Under the pieces are notes generated by a model. The model was not told the DNA's origin. It did no database searches and saw only the letters and a program-made list of their open reading frames with translations. The position numbers and the translations under genes are program-made. From Pseudomonadota bacterium (GTDB lineage: Bacteria; Pseudomonadota; Gammaproteobacteria; Magnimaribacterales; D2472), in contig JAOMBK010000003.1 in assembly GCA_028344535.1 (NCBI GenBank), positions 1 through 64,000 of the forward strand: 64,000 bases of DNA. Direction: 5' to 3'. Numbering within the stretch: position 1 is the stretch's first letter; the number at the start of each line of letters is the position of its first letter. This document shows, piece after piece, positions 18,827-29,356 of this stretch.

Positions 18827-21316
18827 TTAGAAACCTATATTAAAACCTAATGACATATACAAATAGTCATCCATAAATTTTATGTGATATGGATCAGATT
18901 TGTAACCTAAAGTTAGGCCAAAGCCGACGTTTTTATATGAAGAAAAATACTGAGCTTTTGTATGAACTTCTCTTCCGCTTGGATCAAGATCCAAACTCAT
19001 AGAATGAAAGAGAACATTTTTTTCTTTGGTTCTATAGGTTGGAACATTTAGCTGAAGAGCACCAGATTCTATTCGAATGGGTTGATCAATGGTTACTATA
19101 AATGAGTCTACGTTGTTAAAAATTGAAGACTTCAAAAATCCAACTCCAAAAGCAGATGAGTAAAGGTTTGAAAGAGACTTAATCATCCCAAGCTCATTGG
19201 AAATGCCATTTGATTTGCCCCAGTAGAATGATCCAAACAATTTACCGCCCATTAAATTCATTGAATTAGATAATCCTGCAAATGAAGTCAGCTGATTATT
19301 GCTTCCATTAAAAGCTCCTGATCCGCTTAAGCCTAAGCTGGCATCATTTTCTTTCATCACTCCAAGTTGGAATGATGGCATGCTAGATTTTGGTTGAATT
19401 TCTAAAAGAGCAACGGTGCTGGAATTTCTTTCACCAAAAATTTCATTTGCTTCAAACTTATTTCTACCAGATGAAAGCGCAACTGCAATATCAAACCCTT
19501 GAAAGCCTTGAAAAGTTGAGCCAAAGGTTGTTCCCGAAGCGCTAAAATTTAACCAGGGGTTGCTAAATTGGGATCTCAAGCTTTTTTTAGATCGCAATTC
19601 AGAATCTTGAAAAACTCCCATTGCCCAACTTCCATTTAGTCCATGACTTAAAAATGAATTATTGGAATAGTTATAATAGGAAAAAAATTCATTTTTATCC
19701 GCTCTTGCGTTGAGCAAGTGATATGGAGTAACAAGTTCTTGAGAAAAAGTATGAGTTTGCAGTCCACCAATTTCTAATTCAGTCTCTCCAGAAGTTACTG
19801 TATGAGAAATAGGGGTTTGCATGCTTTCATACCCATCCATGTTTATTATTTGATTTCTATAATCAGAGGTTAAACTGCCCAGAGATCTCCTGAAAGGTGC
19901 ATCCAATTCATCAAAAAATATAATCGAATGATCGCCAATGCCATTACTAATTGCATCTCCAAATGAAGGACTGGTTAATTGTATATTAGAAAATATTGCT
20001 GGGGTCATTGGTCCAGATAGGCTAAGTGACATCATTGCGCTTACTTGGCCGACTGGCTCTGTAGCAGCATTTAGATCCATGAGCCCCTGACCATAAATTG
20101 CTTTATCAGCATAGACTCCATTTTTATTTGCGGTCGCAAATAACCTAGAAACTATTTCTTGGCTTCCAAGCTGACCCTCAAAATGATCTGCTATTACAGC
20201 GAGTCCCCCAGATACAAATGGAGCTGCAAAGGAGGTGCCACTGGTGACTGCATAACAGGAGTTATCTGTAATGCAGTTGTTGTAATTATCATCATTGGTA
20301 TTACCGATATATATTCCAGTATCCGATGTTGATGTAGGATATGCGGCGGTGACTCTTCCACCGGGTGCAGAAATACAATAATCTTGAGCAACACCGCACC
20401 TGCTCGAAAAGTCGCTGATCTGACCATTTTCGTCAACGGAAGCTACTGCAATGGAATGACCTTGAATTTCTGGAATGTAATGAGCCATTCCGGGCAATAG
20501 TTCTGGGCTTGAATAGTCAACACCTTGATCTGCGTAACCTCCCGCATTCCCTGCAGCCCATACATAGATAGTTTTTTCTGAATCAGGAGTTCCAACCTGA
20601 GACATCTCAGCGATAGTATTAGGAAAAGCATACCTAACTTGTGCTTCAGTATAGTCAATGATATTGCCTGAATAGCCATAACTGTTATTAACTATATCAA
20701 CATCATAGTCATTATAAATTTCAAAAAGCTGGCTAAAAAAATTATCTATTCCAGTAAAATCAGGCGCTCCAGATACATTGCCTGATCCATCATCATCACC
20801 AATATCAACAGGATCATAGTCTGGATCTGGTTCAGCAAGTTGAATGGCTACAAATAGAACGTCTGCTTCAAAAGCCACGCCGTGCATTGGTGTGATATCT
20901 GTTTTGTCTTGTTTACCAGCTGCCACAGAAGCTACCATGGTTCCATGTCTTTTTTGTCTCGTATTTGGTGTGTAATTTGAGTAATTGAGAGCGCTATCAT
21001 TTGATAGCCTTGTAGCACTAATCTCAACATGGGTATTATCTAGACCAGAGTCTGTAATTCCAATTGTAATACCTGCCCCAGTTGCACCCCTTGCATAAGC
21101 AGATGACGCATTAATAATATTTAGGCCCCATTGGCTTTGATACTCATAGTAACCCTCGTATTGATCCTTCAGCTCATCAAAAGATAGGGTTGGAGGAGTT
21201 GTGGGTGGGGTAGGAGTCTGAGCAACTACAGGGGAATTATTGGAGCCGCCACCACCGCCTCCACCACAAGAAATGAGGGTAAATAAAACCAATGCTAGAG
21301 TTCTGTTTTGCTTCAT
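18827..21316 (-). CDS. Subtilisin-family (S8) lipoprotein autotransporter protease
   Basis: Lipobox and poly-Gly (LISCGGGGGGGS), catalytic triad motifs ITDSGLDNTH, KRHGTMVASVAAG, SGTSFAAPFVSGG, long C-terminal beta-barrel ending GFNIGF. Confidence 0.9.
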   Translation of the reverse strand: MKQNRTLALVLFTLISCGGGGGGGSNNSPVVAQTPTPPTTPPTLSFDELKDQYEGYYEYQSQWGLNIINASSAYARGATGAGITIGITDSGLDNTHVEISATRLSNDSALNYSNYTPNTRQKRHGTMVASVAAGKQDKTDITPMHGVAFEADVLFVAIQLAEPDPDYDPVDIGDDDGSGNVSGAPDFTGIDNFFSQLFEIYNDYDVDIVNNSYGYSGNIIDYTEAQVRYAFPNTIAEMSQVGTPDSEKTIYVWAAGNAGGYADQGVDYSSPELLPGMAHYIPEIQGHSIAVASVDENGQISDFSSRCGVAQDYCISAPGGRVTAAYPTSTSDTGIYIGNTNDDNYNNCITDNSCYAVTSGTSFAAPFVSGGLAVIADHFEGQLGSQEIVSRLFATANKNGVYADKAIYGQGLMDLNAATEPVGQVSAMMSLSLSGPMTPAIFSNIQLTSPSFGDAISNGIGDHSIIFFDELDAPFRRSLGSLTSDYRNQIINMDGYESMQTPISHTVTSGETELEIGGLQTHTFSQELVTPYHLLNARADKNEFFSYYNYSNNSFLSHGLNGSWAMGVFQDSELRSKKSLRSQFSNPWLNFSASGTTFGSTFQGFQGFDIAVALSSGRNKFEANEIFGERNSSTVALLEIQPKSSMPSFQLGVMKENDASLGLSGSGAFNGSNNQLTSFAGLSNSMNLMGGKLFGSFYWGKSNGISNELGMIKSLSNLYSSAFGVGFLKSSIFNNVDSFIVTIDQPIRIESGALQLNVPTYRTKEKNVLFHSMSLDLDPSGREVHTKAQYFSSYKNVGFGLTLGYKSDPYHIKFMDDYLYMSLGFNIGF

Positions 21317-21355
21317 AATAGTTTAGGATTCTTTGACTGTAATTAAATTAAAAAT

Positions 21356-23059
21356 ATGTCAGATAAATATAACGAAGTTTTAGCGAATCTAACAGCAGAA
21401 GATCAAATTTATGCCTTCGAAGAAGTTACTCATTCCTCAGGAATCACTTACCGTGAATTTAAAAATACCCCTAAGACATTAGCAAGCTTTTTTGAGTTTG
21501 GTCTTTTGTTTCCAGAATGGGAATTCATTGTTTTCAATGATGAGAGATATACCTATCAAGACATCCATAAGAAAGCTGCTCAAACAGCCAACGCTCTAAA
21601 AAATGCTGGCGTTAAAAAGGGCGACAGAGTAGCCATTTGTATGGCTAATAATCCTGAGTACATTATTTCATTTATGGCAGTGACCTCGATGGGCGCTGTT
21701 TGTGTTTTACTAAATTCATGGTGGGTTCCGGATGAGATTACTTATGGGCTAGAAAACTCTGGAGCCACTGTATTAATTGGTGATGAGAAAAGATTGAAGG
21801 GTTTGGAAAAATTTACAGAACTCAAGAAGATTGTTGTCAGGCCAGTTAATGAATCAAATGACTATGAGGATTTTAATGAGTTTATAGCCAGCCAATCAGA
21901 AAACTTTAGTGAGCCCAGTTTAGATACCCATGACAATGCGACCATCTTTTATACCTCTGGTTCAACCGGCTTTCCTAAAGGAGTGCTATCAACTCACAGA
22001 AACATACTTTCAACATTGTTTAGTTGGGCTTTAGTCACATCTCTAAAAAGAGAGGTTGAAGATACAGATAATAATTCACAATCTCAGTCTGAAGATGAAG
22101 CTCCTAAACAACAGGCAGCAATTTTGCATTGCGTACCATTATTTCATGTGACAGGAAGCCATTCAGGATTTCTGATGAGCATCATTGCAGGCAGAAAAAT
22201 GGTCATGATGTCTAAGTGGGATCCAGGTGCAGCACTGCAGTTGATTCAAGATGAAAAGATAGGGGCAATAACAGGCGTCCCAACTCAAACTTGGGATCTT
22301 CTAACTCATCCTGATAGAGATAAGTATGATTTATCTTCATTTAAAGAATTAAGTGGTGGCGGTGCACCGAGACCACCAGAGCATGTCAAAAAATTAAAAG
22401 ATGGGTTTAATGACGCAGAGCCTTCAATAGGATATGGACTGACTGAAACTAATGCGGCAGGGACTCTAAACTTGGGCAAAGATTATTTATCACATCCAGG
22501 AAGTTGTGGCAGGGCTATTCCTCCGGTAACTGATGTAGCAATCATTGATGAGAATTGGAATTTTATTGCAGAGCCAAAAGCCGTCGGAGAGATTGTAATC
22601 AAAAGCCCAGCCAACATGGTGGGTTACTGGATGAATCAAGAAGCCACCGATGAAGTCTTTAACGATGATGGCTGGTTTAAATCTGGAGATCTAGGGTACA
22701 TAGATGATGGCTTTGTGTATATCGTAGACAGAGTTAAAGATATGGTAATCAGAGGCGGAGAAAATATTTCCTGTATTGAAGTTGAGACAGCAATTTATGC
22801 TCATCCATCTGTGCAAGAAGCCGCAGTATTTGGTATTCCTGAAGAGCGCCTCGGTGAAACTTTGTGTGTTGCAATCTGCCTAAAACCCTCAATGGAATTA
22901 TCAGAACAAGAGTTAAGAGATTTTTTACAAGATAAATTAGCTGCATTTAAAATTCCATCATTCATGCAAATAAGCCATGAAGAACTACCAAGAGTTGCTT
23001 CAGGTAAATTTTCTAAGACACAATTGCGCGACATTTTTGTCTCTATTGAGCAAAATTAA
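21356..23059 (+). CDS. AMP-binding acyl-CoA synthetase
   Basis: IFYTSGSTGFPKGVLSTHRN, GYGLTETNAAG, GWFKSGDLGYIDDGFVYIVDRVKDMVIRGGENI. Confidence 0.95.
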   Translation: MSDKYNEVLANLTAEDQIYAFEEVTHSSGITYREFKNTPKTLASFFEFGLLFPEWEFIVFNDERYTYQDIHKKAAQTANALKNAGVKKGDRVAICMANNPEYIISFMAVTSMGAVCVLLNSWWVPDEITYGLENSGATVLIGDEKRLKGLEKFTELKKIVVRPVNESNDYEDFNEFIASQSENFSEPSLDTHDNATIFYTSGSTGFPKGVLSTHRNILSTLFSWALVTSLKREVEDTDNNSQSQSEDEAPKQQAAILHCVPLFHVTGSHSGFLMSIIAGRKMVMMSKWDPGAALQLIQDEKIGAITGVPTQTWDLLTHPDRDKYDLSSFKELSGGGAPRPPEHVKKLKDGFNDAEPSIGYGLTETNAAGTLNLGKDYLSHPGSCGRAIPPVTDVAIIDENWNFIAEPKAVGEIVIKSPANMVGYWMNQEATDEVFNDDGWFKSGDLGYIDDGFVYIVDRVKDMVIRGGENISCIEVETAIYAHPSVQEAAVFGIPEERLGETLCVAICLKPSMELSEQELRDFLQDKLAAFKIPSFMQISHEELPRVASGKFSKTQLRDIFVSIEQN

Positions 23060-23123
23060 CCTTAATTGAATTAAATCTCACAGCAATATAATGTATAAAG
23101 GGATATAAAATTTTTAGATATTT

Positions 23124-23819
23124 ATGCCATCAAATGTATTAGTTATTGAAGACGAGCCTGATATTCGCAAAACGATTGACTATAATCTTTCAAAAGAATC
23201 TTTTAAAGTTATTCAAGCCGCGTCAATAGAAGAGGGTGAAAAAGCCTTAGCTTCAAATAAAATTGATGTGATAATTTTAGATCTCATGTTGCCAGATGGT
23301 TCTGGTTTGACTCTTTGTAGAGATATCAAGTCTGAACCAAAAACAAAAAATATCCCAGTCATTATCTTAACTGCAAAAACCGAAGAGGTTGATCGTGTTG
23401 TTGGTTTTGAATTAGGTGCAGATGATTACGTTACTAAGCCATTTAGTGTTAGAGAGTTAATATTAAGAGTTAAAGCTATTTTGAAAAGAGGCGCCTCAAC
23501 AGAAAACAATACTGAGGATGCTGAATACTCATTTGGAGAACTCACAATCAATTTTGAAGAACATCAAGCTTATATAACTGGTGAAGAGATTTCTCTTACC
23601 GCTCTAGAGTTTAAATTGCTAAAACACTTAATCAAAAGAAAGGGTAGAGTTCAGACAAGAGATCAACTTCTGGAGGATGTTTGGGGATACAGTTCCAATG
23701 TTACTACAAGAACCGTTGATACTCACATCAAGCGTTTAAGGGAGAAGCTTGGTCTAGTTGGCGAACATATTCAAACCATTCGCGGTGTGGGTTATCGATT
23801 TTCTAGAAGCACAGATTAA
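23124..23819 (+). CDS. phoB: Phosphate regulon response regulator PhoB-like (OmpR family)
   Basis: Receiver domain LVIEDEPDIRKTIDYNL...VIILDLMLPDGSG...TAKTEEVDRVVGFELGADDYVTKPFSVREL and winged helix TRTVDTHIKRLREKLG...IRGVGYRF. Confidence 0.88.
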   Translation: MPSNVLVIEDEPDIRKTIDYNLSKESFKVIQAASIEEGEKALASNKIDVIILDLMLPDGSGLTLCRDIKSEPKTKNIPVIILTAKTEEVDRVVGFELGADDYVTKPFSVRELILRVKAILKRGASTENNTEDAEYSFGELTINFEEHQAYITGEEISLTALEFKLLKHLIKRKGRVQTRDQLLEDVWGYSSNVTTRTVDTHIKRLREKLGLVGEHIQTIRGVGYRFSRSTD

Positions 23820-23824
23820 TTAGT

Positions 23825-25582
23825 ATGGGTATTCGAACCCGAATTTTCTTTATTACGCTCTCATGCCTATTTGTTGGCATTTCTCTTTCTTTTATTGTTG
23901 CTGAAAGAGATTTATCTATTAAGCTTCAAGCCCAAATTGAAACTGAGCTTTCAAGACAAGCCAAAATTTTAAGAAAATCTATATCAGGCTTAATAGATTC
24001 TGGTGACTTGGTTGCATTAAAATCTGAGGCCGATGAGTATGCTTCTGCCTCTGATTCCAGGATAACCATTATCTTAAAAAATGGTGACGTGATTGTTGAC
24101 TCAGATATTGAAGCTAGCAGAATTAATGATCTTGATAACCACAGCGATAGACCAGAAATCATTTCAGCCTTCAATAATGGCTATGGATCAAGCAAGAGAT
24201 TTAGCTCAACAGTCAAGAAAGAAATGTTTTATTTTGCACTTTTAGATAAAACTAATAACCAAGAAAGGGTAATTAGAATATCAGTTCCCTATGAGAGCTT
24301 AGATCAAGTTTTAGCATCTTTGGGCAATTCGATCACTCTTATAGTAGTTGTTGGGCTCATTGTTGCAATTTTAGCAAGCGTGCTTGCTGGAGATTATATT
24401 AGAGCTAGTTTTGTAGAGCTAGAAAAAGCTGCTGCTGAAATTTCTGCAGGCAGTTATAAGAAAAAAAACTTAGAGTCTTTGCCTACCAAACGCTCAGATG
24501 AAATTGGTTCTATGGCTAGGAATATTTCAACCATATCTTTAAATTTAAAAGAGCAAATTTCCTTAATTGCGAAACAAAGAGACCAATTTGGCTTGGTCCT
24601 AGATGGTTTAGGGGAGGGGATTATGGTTCTTGATGAAGAGGGGACTATTACCTTTCGAAACGATCAGATCATGCAAATTCTTGGCTTAGATGAAATCTTA
24701 AAAAAATCAATTATTGATTTGAATATACCCCCCTTAAAACAACTTTATAAAAAGGCTTTAAAAAAAGGCCAACATGACAGTGAATTTGAGCTTGATGCAG
24801 ATGATGATGATACGAGATGGATCTTAGCGCACATGAATAAAGCTAAGGCAACAAAGGAATTAATCTTAGTAGTGCATGAAACAACTCAACTAAGGGAGAT
24901 GGATTCAATGCGAAGGGATTTTGTTTCCAACTTATCACATGAACTTAGAACCCCGGTAAGTGTTATTAAGGCAAATTCAGAAACATTATTAGATGGAGCC
25001 TTGGATAATTCGAAAGATGCTAAAACATTTTCTAAAGCTATTTTGCATAATGCAGACCGCCTAAGCGAGATGGTAACCTCGCTAATAGATTTATCACGAA
25101 TTGAATATGGAGATTTAAAATTTGTAATAGAGCCAATAATTATAAATGAAGTAATTGAAACAGTTATTTCATCATTCCAAAGCAAAGCAAAAAGAAAAAA
25201 TATTGACCTAGTCTTTAATCGCCAAACTGATATTGAGGTTCAAAGTGACACTAAAGCCATCGAAAGAGTTTTAAATAACTTAATAGATAATGCTTTTAAA
25301 TATAGCCCTGAGAGCTCGCTTATTGAAATTAGAGCAAGAAAGCAGGCTGGTTTTTTACGCATCTCAGTTCTAGACTTTGGTGAAGGTGTTCCAGAGGAAG
25401 AGCAAAAATTTGTTTTCAAGAGATTCTACCGAACCGCAAAAGCAAGAGCTAATACCAAGCAAGGTAGTGGCCTGGGATTAGCTATAGTGCGAAACCTTGT
25501 AAATAATTTACAGGGCGAAGTTGGTGTTGAGACAAGAAAAGAGGGTGGATCTGAGTTCTGGTTTACTCTTCCACTATCTTAG
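23825..25582 (+). CDS. phoR: Sensor histidine kinase PhoR-like
   Basis: Two TM segments, HAMP, PAS, DFVSNLSHELRTPVSVIKANSETLLDGA, NNLIDNAFKYSP, GSGLGLAIVRNLV; adjacent to phoB. Confidence 0.87.
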   Translation: MGIRTRIFFITLSCLFVGISLSFIVAERDLSIKLQAQIETELSRQAKILRKSISGLIDSGDLVALKSEADEYASASDSRITIILKNGDVIVDSDIEASRINDLDNHSDRPEIISAFNNGYGSSKRFSSTVKKEMFYFALLDKTNNQERVIRISVPYESLDQVLASLGNSITLIVVVGLIVAILASVLAGDYIRASFVELEKAAAEISAGSYKKKNLESLPTKRSDEIGSMARNISTISLNLKEQISLIAKQRDQFGLVLDGLGEGIMVLDEEGTITFRNDQIMQILGLDEILKKSIIDLNIPPLKQLYKKALKKGQHDSEFELDADDDDTRWILAHMNKAKATKELILVVHETTQLREMDSMRRDFVSNLSHELRTPVSVIKANSETLLDGALDNSKDAKTFSKAILHNADRLSEMVTSLIDLSRIEYGDLKFVIEPIIINEVIETVISSFQSKAKRKNIDLVFNRQTDIEVQSDTKAIERVLNNLIDNAFKYSPESSLIEIRARKQAGFLRISVLDFGEGVPEEEQKFVFKRFYRTAKARANTKQGSGLGLAIVRNLVNNLQGEVGVETRKEGGSEFWFTLPLS

Positions 25583-25608
25583 ATAAACTATAAAGTTGAT
25601 CTAACCTT

Positions 25609-26013
25609 ATGAATACTAATTACATTTTGATTAAAAAAGTCCTGATTGGTCTCGTGGTTCTGCTAGCGGGATATGTTCTATATCTATTAATCTTGTCTTT
25701 TGTTTCTCGACCTAGTGAAATTAATATAGATTTCAACTCAATTCAGGGATCTGCTCAATTTAGCTCTAGCATCGATGTGAATCAAATTGAATCAACCCCC
25801 TCATCAAATTTTGATTATAAGGTTGTTGGATTTAGAGCCGGTCCTTCAAGGGCTTCAGTAATTGTTGAGAGAAACAATCAAACCTTTGTTGTCCAACAAG
25901 GTGCATTATTGGAAAATAAATATAAATTACTCAGTGTGAACATTGAATATGCTACATTTGAATATAATGGAAATATTTTCCAGCTAAGCACAAATTTAAC
26001 AGCAGATAACTAA
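25609..26013 (+). CDS. gspC: Type II secretion GspC-like, short, without PDZ domain
   Basis: Single N-terminal TM plus HR-like domain; first gene of a gspC-M operon. Confidence 0.78.
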   Translation: MNTNYILIKKVLIGLVVLLAGYVLYLLILSFVSRPSEINIDFNSIQGSAQFSSSIDVNQIESTPSSNFDYKVVGFRAGPSRASVIVERNNQTFVVQQGALLENKYKLLSVNIEYATFEYNGNIFQLSTNLTADN

Positions 26014-26014
26014 A

Positions 26015-27856
26015 GTGATTAAAAAAATTAAATTCATATTTTTCATTCCTTTTATTCTCTTATCTATCCAATCTCACGCACAAGAAACTTTCTTACTTAA
26101 CTACCAAGATGTTGATATAGCAAAAGTCACCCAAGATATTTCTAAATTTTCTAAAAAGACTTTGATACTTGACCCGAGAGTCAAAGGTAGGATTTCAATC
26201 TTTTCCGATTCAATTCTCTCGGCTGAGCAAGTGTGGGATGTATATTTAAGAACGATTCAGGTGCATGGCTTTGCAGCTCTTTCAGATGGTGGAGTGGTAA
26301 GAATTGTTCCTGAAAATGAGGCAACCAGAGATTCAAATAAGTCTCTTAGTCAGTCTTCCATAGAAACAAAAATATTTACTCTAAAAAATAGAGCGGCAGG
26401 AGAAATCCTCAGTCAAATCAAACCTATCACTGGAAGGCAATCTCATCTGTCGAGCATTCCATCGATTAACTCAATCCTGTTGGTTGATAAAAAATCAAAC
26501 ATTGAAAGGATTGCTCAACTGCTTGAGAAAATTGATCAGAATGATAGTGCAGCGATTAAGATTATTAAGTTAAATAATCTTTCGTCAGTTGAAGCGGTAA
26601 GGATTCTTGATCGATTAAAAGCGCAAAATAACCCAACTATAAACAACTTTATAGCGGTACCTTTCACACCATCAAATTCAGTGATTCTTTCAGCAGATCA
26701 GGTAGTTACAAATAACATTACTGAAACTTTGAACGCGTTGGATAAAGATGCTTTAACTGGAGGTTCGATCGCTGTTTTGTATCTTAAATATGCAAAAGCA
26801 GAAGAAGTTGCCACTATTATAAACACTGTCTCATCTAGGTTTGCTGGCGATGATAATGAAAAACCAATTGTTACCCATCATCGTGAAACTAATTCATTGA
26901 TTGTCTCTTCAGAAGAAACAAATCTTGAGATCATTCGCAATCTTGTATCTAAATTAGATATTAGAAGGGCACAGGTGCTTGTAGAAGCAATTATTGTTGA
27001 GCTGTCTGAAACAGCTGCAAAGAGTTTGGGCGTTGAGACAATTTTTGCTGGCGCTCAAGATGGAAATGTTCCCGTTGGTATTACCCGATTCCAAAATGGA
27101 TCGAATCCTGATTTAGTTGCCTTGGCAGGATCACTGATTGAAGATGGTGAAAATGCTACTTTGAGTAATGTTGCATCCTCTTCACTTTTACAGTCTTCTG
27201 GCTTGGTTTCAGGGTTTGGAGATCTAAGCGGTGGAGACAGTTTTGCTGGCATCATCAATGCAGTCGCTGACGACCAAAATTCAGATATCCTTTCAACGCA
27301 TACAGTTATCGCAATGGATAATGAGCCTGCAAATTTAGTGATAGGCCAAGAGATACCAATTACAACTGGCGAGAGTCTTGGTTCAAATAATGCCAATCCT
27401 TTTAGAACTACTTCACGTCAAGAAGTTGGTATAAAACTTTCTATCACGCCACAAATTAATGAAGGCAATTCTGTAATTTTAGAGATAAAACAAGAAGTTT
27501 CTGGTGTGGTTGGCCCCTTAACAGGAACAGCGGATCTTATTACAAACAAAAGAAGCATCGAAACCACTGTCTTGGTAGATAACAATCAGATGATAGTTTT
27601 AGGAGGTTTAAACGAAGATGATCTCCAGGAAAGCGTCTCTAAAGTTCCTCTGCTTGGTTCCATTCCAGTTTTTGGGAGACTCTTTAGCTCATCTGCTGAA
27701 TCTAGGGTGCAAAGAAATTTAATGGTATTCTTAAGACCTACAATATTAATGGATTCAGCTGATGTTACTTCTCTTTCAGGAGAAAAATACAATTATATCA
27801 ATGCTGAAAAAATCATAGGATCATCCAATAAAGATATTTTAGATCTCACGCAATAG
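26015..27856 (+). CDS. gspD: Type II secretion secretin GspD
   Basis: N0/N1 domains, VLVEAIIVELSE, secretin core LVDNNQMIVLGGLNEDDLQESVSKVPLLGSIPVFGRLF. Non-ATG start likely. Confidence 0.95.
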   Translation: MIKKIKFIFFIPFILLSIQSHAQETFLLNYQDVDIAKVTQDISKFSKKTLILDPRVKGRISIFSDSILSAEQVWDVYLRTIQVHGFAALSDGGVVRIVPENEATRDSNKSLSQSSIETKIFTLKNRAAGEILSQIKPITGRQSHLSSIPSINSILLVDKKSNIERIAQLLEKIDQNDSAAIKIIKLNNLSSVEAVRILDRLKAQNNPTINNFIAVPFTPSNSVILSADQVVTNNITETLNALDKDALTGGSIAVLYLKYAKAEEVATIINTVSSRFAGDDNEKPIVTHHRETNSLIVSSEETNLEIIRNLVSKLDIRRAQVLVEAIIVELSETAAKSLGVETIFAGAQDGNVPVGITRFQNGSNPDLVALAGSLIEDGENATLSNVASSSLLQSSGLVSGFGDLSGGDSFAGIINAVADDQNSDILSTHTVIAMDNEPANLVIGQEIPITTGESLGSNNANPFRTTSRQEVGIKLSITPQINEGNSVILEIKQEVSGVVGPLTGTADLITNKRSIETTVLVDNNQMIVLGGLNEDDLQESVSKVPLLGSIPVFGRLFSSSAESRVQRNLMVFLRPTILMDSADVTSLSGEKYNYINAEKIIGSSNKDILDLTQ

Positions 27857-27859
27857 TAT

Positions 27860-29356
27860 ATGACGAAGAATCAGGCTGTTAACCCAAAGAGTCCTTTACT
27901 GCCTTATGAATTTGCAAAAACTCAAAGGGTCATAGCGTTTAAAAAAGATCAACAAGCCCAAGTTATATCAGAGCAACCCCTTTCAAAAGATCTATTTCAA
28001 GAGCTCTATCGCTTTTTGACCAATCATTTTAAATCTGAGACATGCTCGCCAACTGAATTTGATCAACTGTTAACAGAATATTATTCCGCTGATGATGATG
28101 GTGCATTGGGTAGTACCAGTCTTTCCGAGGACTTTGATTTGCAATCATTCGCAAATACATTGGCTCCCACTGAGGATTTATTAAGTGGAGCAAATGATGC
28201 TCCAATTATCAAACTTATCAATGGAGTTATCAGCCAAGCTATCAAAGAGAGGGCATCAGATATACATTTTGAACCTTATGAAGAAAATTTTATTATCAGG
28301 TATAGAGTTGATGGAATTTTACAACAAGTCTTGACTCATGATTCAAGGCTTTCAGCGCCTATAATTTCGCGCTTAAAAATTATTGCTCGTTTGGACATTG
28401 CTGAAAGAAGAAAGCCTCAGGATGGCAGAGTATCCCTATCATTGGGCTCAAAAAAAATTGATGTTCGAGTTTCTACACTGCCATCATCCTATGGCGAAAG
28501 AGTTGTTTTAAGGTTATTGGATAAACAGGCGGCGCAAATCAATATTGGTGATTTGGGTTTGCCAAATTCGATTTTAAGAAACTATAAAAATGCTTTGCAA
28601 CTTTCAGAAGGTATTATCTTAGTTACCGGTCCAACTGGCTCTGGAAAAACTACAACATTATATTCCGGCCTTCGACATATAAGTGATACTTCACAAAACA
28701 TCCTTACCGTTGAGGATCCTATTGAATACACTCTGCCAGGAATTGGTCAAACTCAAGTTAATAATAAAGCTGGATATGATTTTGCTTCAGGCCTAAGATC
28801 AATTCTGCGTCAAGATCCTGATATAGTCATGGTAGGAGAAATTAGAGATATTGAAACTGCTAAAATTGCTATTCAAGCAAGTTTAACAGGGCATTTAGTT
28901 CTCTCTACCATTCATACCAACAGTGCTATTGGTGCCATTGCTAGATTGAGGGATATGGGTATTGAGTCATATCTTTTAGCTTCAAGTTTACGAGTGGTTA
29001 TCGCCCAAAGACTTGTTCGAAGACTGTGTGAAGATTGCAAAACCCCCGTTAAGCCGTCAGCCACAATCCAAAAAGAGTTTCAACTTGAGAAAAACGAAAA
29101 TATTTATCAGGCTGTTGGATGTGGAAACTGCAATAACACAGGTTTCAAAGGCAGGATTGCTCTTGCCGAGTGCATTAATATCTCTGATAAATTAAAAGCT
29201 CTGATACATGACGAAGCCTCTGAGGCAAAGTTAGCTGAATCAGCTTTCAAAGAAAACCTATCCTTAGACTTGTCCTCGTCACAACTTTTACGTGACGGTT
29301 TAACTTCATATGAAGAGCTTTTAAGAGTTCAAAACCATCAAGATGCCAACTTATAA
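27860..29356 (+). CDS. gspE: Type II secretion ATPase GspE
   Basis: SDIHFEPYEENFIIRYRVDGIL, GPTGSGKTTTLY, GEIRDIETAKIAIQASLTGHLVLSTIHTN, CxxC zinc motifs. Confidence 0.96.
   Translation: MTKNQAVNPKSPLLPYEFAKTQRVIAFKKDQQAQVISEQPLSKDLFQELYRFLTNHFKSETCSPTEFDQLLTEYYSADDDGALGSTSLSEDFDLQSFANTLAPTEDLLSGANDAPIIKLINGVISQAIKERASDIHFEPYEENFIIRYRVDGILQQVLTHDSRLSAPIISRLKIIARLDIAERRKPQDGRVSLSLGSKKIDVRVSTLPSSYGERVVLRLLDKQAAQINIGDLGLPNSILRNYKNALQLSEGIILVTGPTGSGKTTTLYSGLRHISDTSQNILTVEDPIEYTLPGIGQTQVNNKAGYDFASGLRSILRQDPDIVMVGEIRDIETAKIAIQASLTGHLVLSTIHTNSAIGAIARLRDMGIESYLLASSLRVVIAQRLVRRLCEDCKTPVKPSATIQKEFQLEKNENIYQAVGCGNCNNTGFKGRIALAECINISDKLKALIHDEASEAKLAESAFKENLSLDLSSSQLLRDGLTSYEELLRVQNHQDANL

Noticed and set aside
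21256-21276. GGN repeat tract (poly-Gly codons) in the autotransporter as a phase-variation slippage tract
   Set aside because: Mixed Gly codons, not a homopolymer or perfect short repeat, so slippage switching is unlikely.
23063-23077. AT-rich palindrome TTAATTGAATTAA upstream of phoB
   Set aside because: Pure AT palindromes are expected by chance here; no Pho-box-like repeat found with it.
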